Made by a program: the position numbers and the translations under genes
In this document: positions 59,312-64,000 of the stretch, in pieces
Layout of the letters: each line of letters begins with the position of its first letter
Position numbering within the stretch: the stretch's first letter is position 1
DNA from: Paraburkholderia tropica
GTDB lineage: Bacteria; Pseudomonadota; Gammaproteobacteria; Burkholderiales; Burkholderiaceae
Assembly: GCF_914484835.1 (NCBI RefSeq)
Contig: NZ_CAJZAR010000050.1
Coordinates: forward strand, 30,805-94,804
Direction: 5' to 3'
DNA: 64,000 nt
Notes under the pieces: model-generated
Seen by the model: the letters and a program-made list of their open reading frames with translations, nothing else
Told to the model about the DNA's origin: nothing
Database searches by the model: none

Positions 59312-60589
59312 ATGTTTCAGGACCACGCAGCCGCAATCGGCGTGCCCGCGCGTGCGCAATCCCGTGCGCAATCGCGTAACCCGTCGCGCGGCGTCATTCG
59401 TCAGATCATCAAGGGCATCGCCATCATGGCCGGTGTCGCTGCCGCCACGACCGCGTTCGCGCAGGGCAGCGCGGGCGCCCAGGCCGCCGGCAACGGCGTC
59501 TACGATCTGATCGTCGGCACCTATACGGGCGGCAAGAGCGAAGGTCTCTACGTCTATCGCTTCGATTCGAAGACCGGCGACGCGCAGCAGGTCAGCGTCG
59601 CGAAGACGGTGAACCCGTCGTATCTCGTGGTCAGCAAGGACAAGCGCTACGTCTACGCCGTCAACGAACTGCCCGGCGACAACGGCCCGGCCACCACGCG
59701 CGGCGACGTCAGCGCGTTCGGCTTCGACGCCGCGAGCGGCCAGCTCACGTTCCTCGACAAGGTCTCGGCGCAGGGCAACGACCCGTGCTATCTGAGCCTC
59801 TCGCCGGACGGCAAGTATCTGTTCGTCGCCAACTATTCGGTGGCCGCCGATCCGGGCGGCAGCTTCGCCGTGCTGCCGGTCGAGCAGGACGGCAAGCTCG
59901 GCCAGTCGGTGCTGACCGTGCATCACGAAGGCGGCGGTCCGGTGAAGGGCCGCCAGGACAACGCGCACGTCCACTCGACCGTGTTCTCGCCGGACGGCCA
60001 CTACCTGTTCACGCAGGATCTCGGCACCGACAAGCTCTGGACCTACCGCTACACGCCGGACGGCTCGCGCGGTCTCGTGAGCCCGGCCGAATGGCGCTAC
60101 ACCGGCGTGAAGGCCGGCACCGGCCCGCGTCACCTCGTGTTCGGCAACGACGGCCGCCACGCGTACCTGACGAGCGAACTCGCGGGCACCGTCAGCGTGT
60201 TCAACTACGAAGACGGCCGCCTGAAGCTCGAACAGGTCGAGACGCTCGCCGAACCGGGCTTCAAGGGCGCGGTGGGCGCGGCGGCGCTGCATCTGTCGCC
60301 GGACGGCAAGTTCCTCTACGTGTCGAATCGCGGCGACGCCAACGACATCTCGATCTTCGCCGTCGATCAGACGAGCGGCAAGCTCAAGCGCGTCGGCCGT
60401 CAGGCGAGCCTCGGCAAGTCGCCGCGCGAGTTCGCGATCGATCCGAGCGGCCAGTGGCTGATCGTCGGCAACCAGAACAGCGACACGGCCTACGTGTTCC
60501 GCCGCGATCAGGAAACGGGTCTGCTCGAAGCGAACCCGAAGAAGATCGAGATCGGTTCGCCGGTCGACTTCAAGTTCGTGACGCCTTGA
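59312..60589 (+). CDS. Lactonase-family beta-propeller protein (6-phosphogluconolactonase-like), exported
   Basis: The 425-residue protein has an N-terminal extension with a twin basic start and a hydrophobic stretch ending in TTAFAQGS. A seven-bladed propeller follows with LIVGTYTGGKSEGLYVYRFD, NPSYLVVSKDKRYVYAVNEL, HVHSTVFSPDG and TGPRHLVFGNDGRHAYL. The conserved His/Glu/Arg residues of YbhE-type lactonases are visible. The signal-like N-terminus suggests a periplasmic location, so the substrate is probably not cytoplasmic 6-phosphogluconolactone. AAAGGAGGT is a perfect ribosome site. 8-bp repeats cross the stop codon. Confidence 0.9.
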   Translation: MFQDHAAAIGVPARAQSRAQSRNPSRGVIRQIIKGIAIMAGVAAATTAFAQGSAGAQAAGNGVYDLIVGTYTGGKSEGLYVYRFDSKTGDAQQVSVAKTVNPSYLVVSKDKRYVYAVNELPGDNGPATTRGDVSAFGFDAASGQLTFLDKVSAQGNDPCYLSLSPDGKYLFVANYSVAADPGGSFAVLPVEQDGKLGQSVLTVHHEGGGPVKGRQDNAHVHSTVFSPDGHYLFTQDLGTDKLWTYRYTPDGSRGLVSPAEWRYTGVKAGTGPRHLVFGNDGRHAYLTSELAGTVSVFNYEDGRLKLEQVETLAEPGFKGAVGAAALHLSPDGKFLYVSNRGDANDISIFAVDQTSGKLKRVGRQASLGKSPREFAIDPSGQWLIVGNQNSDTAYVFRRDQETGLLEANPKKIEIGSPVDFKFVTP

Positions 60590-60610
60590 CGCCTTGACGC
60601 CTTGACGTCA
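60579..60610. repeat. 8-bp tandem repeats across the lactonase stop codon
   Basis: TGACGCCT is repeated three times followed by TGACGTCA. The second copy begins at 60587, where it supplies the stop TGA. Confidence 0.9.
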
Positions 60611-60638
60611 TGAGCCGGCCCCGGTCGGCTCGCGATAA

Positions 60639-60675
60639 AAAAACGCCGCGTGGAGCTGATCCACGCGGCGTTTTT
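60639..60675. terminator. Bidirectional intrinsic terminator
   Basis: AAAAACGCCGCGTGG (60639-60653) and CCACGCGGCGTTTTT (60661-60675) form a 15-bp stem. It serves the lactonase gene and the convergent ftsK. Confidence 0.94.
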
Positions 60676-60702
60676 GTTTGGCGGCGACGACGGCGGCGGT
60701 GC

Positions 60703-60724
60703 GCTTACCTCGAGCTTACCTCGC
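60703..60724. repeat. 11-bp direct duplication next to the ftsK stop
   Basis: GCTTACCTCGA is followed by GCTTACCTCGC two to three bases before the ftsK stop codon. It resembles the duplications at other gene ends. Confidence 0.75.
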
Positions 60725-60726
60725 GC

Positions 60727-63700
60727 TCATTCGGCCTGACCCGGCACGAGCACTTCGCGGCTGCCGTTGATGCCCATCGGCGAGACGAGACCGGCGGCTT
60801 CCATCTGCTCGACGAGGCGCGCGGCGCGGTTGTAGCCGATGCGCAATTGACGCTGCACCGACGAGATCGACGCGCGACGCGTGCGCACGACGAACGAGAC
60901 GGCTTCGTCGTAGAGCGGATCGGCTTCCGCCTCGGGCGACTCGCCGAACAGGTCCTGCGGCGCGCCTTCGCTGGTCGGGCCGTCGAGAATGCCCTCGACG
61001 TACTCGGGTTCGCCGAACTGCTTCAGATACTCGACCACCGCATGCACTTCCTCGTCGGCGACGAACGCGCCGTGCACGCGCTGCGGATAGCCGGTGCCGG
61101 GCGGCAGGAACAGCATGTCGCCCTGGCCGAGCAGCGATTCCGCGCCCATCTGGTCGAGAATCGTGCGCGAGTCGATCTTCGACGACACCTGGAACGCCAC
61201 TCGCGTCGGAATGTTCGCCTTGATGAGACCCGTGATGACGTCCACCGACGGACGCTGCGTCGCGAGAATCAAATGGATGCCCGCCGCGCGCGCCTTTTGC
61301 GCGAGACGCGCGATCAGTTCTTCGATCTTCTTGCCCGCGACCATCATGAGGTCGGCGAGCTCGTCGATCACCACGACGATCATCGGCAGCGGCGAAAGCG
61401 GCTCGGGCGCTTCGGGCGTGAGCGAGAACGGATTGCCGATCTTCTTCTCGTGCGCCGCGGCGTCGCGGATCTTCTGGTTGAAGCCCGCGAGATTGCGCAC
61501 GCCCACGGCCGACATCAGGCGATAGCGCTTCTCCATCTCGCCGACACACCAGTTCAGCGCGTTGGCCGCGAGCTTCATGTCGGTCACGACCGGCGCGAGC
61601 AGGTGCGGAATGCCTTCGTAGACCGACAGTTCCAGCATCTTCGGGTCGATCATGATGAGCCGCACGTCCTCGGGCGTCGCCTTGTAGAGCAGCGAGAGGA
61701 TCATCGCGTTGATCGCGACCGACTTGCCCGAACCGGTCGTGCCCGCGACGAGCATGTGCGGCGCCTTGGCGAGATCGGTGACGACCGGCAGGCCGATGAT
61801 GTCCTTGCCCAGCGCGATCGTGAGCTTCGACTGCGAGCGCTGATAAGGCGTCGATTCGAGGATCTCCGAGAGGCGGATCATCTGGCGCTTCGCGTTCGGC
61901 AGTTCGAGGCCCATGCAGGTCTTGCCGGGGATCGTCTCGACCACGCGGATCGACGTGAGGCCGAGGCCGCGCGACAGATCCTTCATCAGCCCGACGATCT
62001 GGCTGCCGCGCACGCCGAGCGCGGGCTCGACTTCGAAGCGCGTGATGACCGGGCCCGCCGATGCGCCGACCACGGTCACCGGCACCTTGAATTCCTGCAG
62101 GCGCTGCTCGATGAGCTGGCTGGTTTCGGCGAGCTTTTCTTCGGAGACGTATTCGATTTCGGTCGACGAGCGTTCGAGCAGGTCGAAGCCGGGCAAGTCG
62201 ACCGACGACGCGGAGAGCGGCTGGAATTCGAACGCCGTCGCCGCGTGGCCGCGCACGGGCTGGCGCGCGGCGGGTTCCTGGGCCGCAGGCGTTGCGGCTG
62301 CGGGGGCGGGGGCGGCGGGCGGGGCGGCAGCTGGCACTGGCGCTGGTGCGGGCGCAGGCGTCGGTGCGGCGGGCGACCACGGCGCAGGCGGCGCGACGTC
62401 GAGCGTCGGCATGAACGGCGCAGGCGGCTCCGGCGCGAACATCAGCGGCGCGGCTTCCCACGGCGGGATTTCGGCGAATGGCGCGGGTGCTGCCGCGAAC
62501 TCCGGGATCGGCGCGGGCGCGGGTGCAGGTGCCGGTTCGGGCAGATGGATCGGCTCGACCAGCGGCGCGAATGCAGCCGGTTCGGCCACGGCTTCGCTTG
62601 CGGCGACGATCGGCGTCAGTGCTTCAACCTCGGGTGCGGCTTCGGATGTGACTTTGGACGCGACTTCGGCTACGGCTTCGGATGCGGGCTCGTTGCTCAC
62701 GTGCGAGACGGGCTCGGCGTCCGGGATTGCGGCGGCTGGCGTTTCGGTAACCGGTTCAGCGACTTGATCGATGGGTTGATCGACGGCGTTCGCTTCTTCA
62801 TCAGCCGGTTCAACGAAACGCGCCAATGCTGCCGCGAACGATTGCGCGAACGCGTCGGCGGGCGCAAGCGTGTTGGTTGCGTGCGCAACGTCATGGGCCG
62901 CTTGCAGCGCGATGGGTTCTTCCGTCGCGACGTCATGCGTTGCCGCGTAAACCTCATCGTCGGCGGGCTGTGCTTCGACCGTTTGCTCAATCACCGGCGT
63001 ATGCGTGGCTACTTGCACGGCTTCCGGCGCGAGGCGCGGGAAGTGCATGACGCTGTCGGTTTCGCTGTCGAACGGCTCGCTTGCCGATTCGGCGGCGGCG
63101 GGCGTCTCGGTCGGCGTCGCGGCTTCGTGAGTCGCGGTTTCGTGAATCACGGCTTCGGGCTGCGCTTCGGCTTCCGGTTCGTCGTCGAGCATGACCCAGG
63201 GCATGCCGTTGTCGAACGTCGGCCAGACCGTCGATGCGGATGCGTGCGTCGCGCTTTCGGCGGGCGTTTCGGCGGCGACGGCAGGAACCGTTGCGTCCGC
63301 CTGCGGTTCCGCTACGGCGGTGTCCGCGTGCCCGGCTTCGACGTACTGCGTATGGAAGGCGTCGCTGCTGACTTCGGTGTGCGACGCGGGCGCGACGAAG
63401 GTCGGCAAGGCGATCGCTTCGTCGTCGTGGGCGTAGTCGTCATCGACGAGGAATGACGGCAGGGTGTCGTCGCCTGCGGACCCGGCGTGGTGCGCCTCGT
63501 CAGCGGCTTCGTCCACCGGCGTTGCCCCGGCGACTGCGATTTGCGGCGCGGCGAGCGGGAACTGCGCGCGCGCTTCGTCTTCGGCGGCGTGGTGCGATTC
63601 GGCTTCGACGGCTTCGAGCGGATCGTCGATCGAATCGATCGTAACCGGCGCGGCGGCGGGCTCGACTTCCCGCTCGACCGTCTCGATCATCTCAGCCGGT

Positions 63701-64000
63701 TCGGCGGTTCGATCGACCATCAGCGCTTGAGGCGCAAGCTCAACCGCTTCAACGGCTGGGTAGGGCGCGGCCTGCATCGCGTCAGCAACGCCCGCCGTTT
63801 CATCGTCGGACTGATTGCGTCGCGCGAGGCTTGCGCCCGCGAGCGAGGTCCAGCGCGCGGCGTTCTCCTCGATCGAGCGCAGCGTCTCCAGCACGCTCGT
63901 CGACAGCGGCGCTTGCGGCGCGGGCTGCGTCGGCGTGACGGGGCGCGAGTAGGCGGGCGTGACGGCGTTGCCATCGGCGATCGGCGTGCTCACGGGCGCG
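60727..64000 (-). CDS. ftsK: DNA translocase FtsK (N-terminus beyond window end)
   Basis: The frame is open to base 64000, so the start lies outside. The visible 1,091 or so residues comprise a very long linker (about 600 residues, Ala/Glu/Pro/Val/Thr-rich) and the C-terminal motor. The motor has GKDIIGLPVVTDLAKAPHML, Walker A GTTGSGKS, IDPKMLELSVYEGIPHLLAP, Walker B VVVIDELADLMM and LATQRPSVDVITG. A gamma winged-helix domain ends the protein (SISSVQRQLRIGYNRAARLVEQME). FtsK pumps DNA to the septum and activates XerCD at dif through the gamma domain. The membrane anchor is presumably encoded upstream; its absence cannot be judged here. Confidence 0.95.
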   Translation of the reverse strand, partial: APVSTPIADGNAVTPAYSRPVTPTQPAPQAPLSTSVLETLRSIEENAARWTSLAGASLARRNQSDDETAGVADAMQAAPYPAVEAVELAPQALMVDRTAEPAEMIETVEREVEPAAAPVTIDSIDDPLEAVEAESHHAAEDEARAQFPLAAPQIAVAGATPVDEAADEAHHAGSAGDDTLPSFLVDDDYAHDDEAIALPTFVAPASHTEVSSDAFHTQYVEAGHADTAVAEPQADATVPAVAAETPAESATHASASTVWPTFDNGMPWVMLDDEPEAEAQPEAVIHETATHEAATPTETPAAAESASEPFDSETDSVMHFPRLAPEAVQVATHTPVIEQTVEAQPADDEVYAATHDVATEEPIALQAAHDVAHATNTLAPADAFAQSFAAALARFVEPADEEANAVDQPIDQVAEPVTETPAAAIPDAEPVSHVSNEPASEAVAEVASKVTSEAAPEVEALTPIVAASEAVAEPAAFAPLVEPIHLPEPAPAPAPAPIPEFAAAPAPFAEIPPWEAAPLMFAPEPPAPFMPTLDVAPPAPWSPAAPTPAPAPAPVPAAAPPAAPAPAAATPAAQEPAARQPVRGHAATAFEFQPLSASSVDLPGFDLLERSSTEIEYVSEEKLAETSQLIEQRLQEFKVPVTVVGASAGPVITRFEVEPALGVRGSQIVGLMKDLSRGLGLTSIRVVETIPGKTCMGLELPNAKRQMIRLSEILESTPYQRSQSKLTIALGKDIIGLPVVTDLAKAPHMLVAGTTGSGKSVAINAMILSLLYKATPEDVRLIMIDPKMLELSVYEGIPHLLAPVVTDMKLAANALNWCVGEMEKRYRLMSAVGVRNLAGFNQKIRDAAAHEKKIGNPFSLTPEAPEPLSPLPMIVVVIDELADLMMVAGKKIEELIARLAQKARAAGIHLILATQRPSVDVITGLIKANIPTRVAFQVSSKIDSRTILDQMGAESLLGQGDMLFLPPGTGYPQRVHGAFVADEEVHAVVEYLKQFGEPEYVEGILDGPTSEGAPQDLFGESPEAEADPLYDEAVSFVVRTRRASISSVQRQLRIGYNRAARLVEQMEAAGLVSPMGINGSREVLVPGQAE

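Overview
The window is about 64 kb of a GC-rich (roughly two-thirds G+C) chromosome. Gene content and order point to the Burkholderiaceae, most likely Burkholderia sensu lato (Paraburkholderia, Caballeronia, Trinickia or similar). The markers are parE-parC, htpG-ubiC, a long-tailed RsxB next to nth, an intracellular PHB depolymerase whose active-site Cys falls at residue 183, the DUF1841 and DUF3096 families, and many GC-rich antisense shadow frames. I call 58 protein genes (two cut by the window edges) and one tRNA-Arg(CCT). I see no transposase, integrase, phage block or CRISPR array.

Layout. 1-6.4 kb: two sigma-54 activators (one cut at base 1), three small proteins of unknown function and otsA, with several -24/-12 (RpoN-type) promoter candidates and structured upstream elements. 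6.4-13.1 kb: mostly minus-strand genes (glycine-zipper protein, DHA2 drug exporter, PEBP-like protein, Vsr/Dcm pair, small hypothetical proteins, a 27-residue membrane peptide, tRNA-Arg, rubredoxin). 13.3-21.9 kb: DUF4399 protein, Uup, a HepT/MntA toxin-antitoxin pair, topoisomerase IV (parE, parC) and a CopD-like membrane protein. 21.9-26.8 kb: a LysR regulator divergent from a transporter/M20 hydrolase/acetylpolyamine amidohydrolase operon. 26.9-35.9 kb: a GGDEF-EAL receptor, then a minus-strand amino-acid-type cluster (Glyoxalase_3 protein, EamA exporter, aminotransferase, RidA, PhzF) divergent from a MocR regulator. 36-46 kb: htpG, ubiC, a hypoxanthine-DNA glycosylase, a TonB-like lipoprotein, a spermidine-synthase-like protein with a long Lys/Ala/Pro repeat arm, a DUF3311/SSS transporter pair and a FUSC protein. 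46-54 kb: transaldolase, BenE, a MoxR/vWA pair, two monohaem cytochromes c, DUF1841, nth and rsxB. 54-64 kb: a TetR regulator convergent with phaZ, a GH15 trehalase/glucoamylase-like enzyme, DUF3096, a lactonase-type beta-propeller and the 3-prime part of ftsK.

Themes. Trehalose or glucan metabolism appears at both ends (otsA, GH15). The most interesting part is the first 6.4 kb. It has RpoN-type promoters ahead of three genes and possibly of one activator gene. Two of them have an organised element at enhancer distance: an array of six 11-bp units between two divergent promoters, and a 54-bp dyad. This looks like a compact sigma-54 regulon tied to trehalose synthesis and small envelope or disordered proteins. 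A second theme is short tandem repeats of 8-14 bp, many at helical period, in intergenic DNA and across stop codons. One phased A-tract set lies upstream of dcm.

All calls rest on reading the sequence and on family knowledge. No database search or structure prediction was run, and promoter and operator calls are pattern matches.
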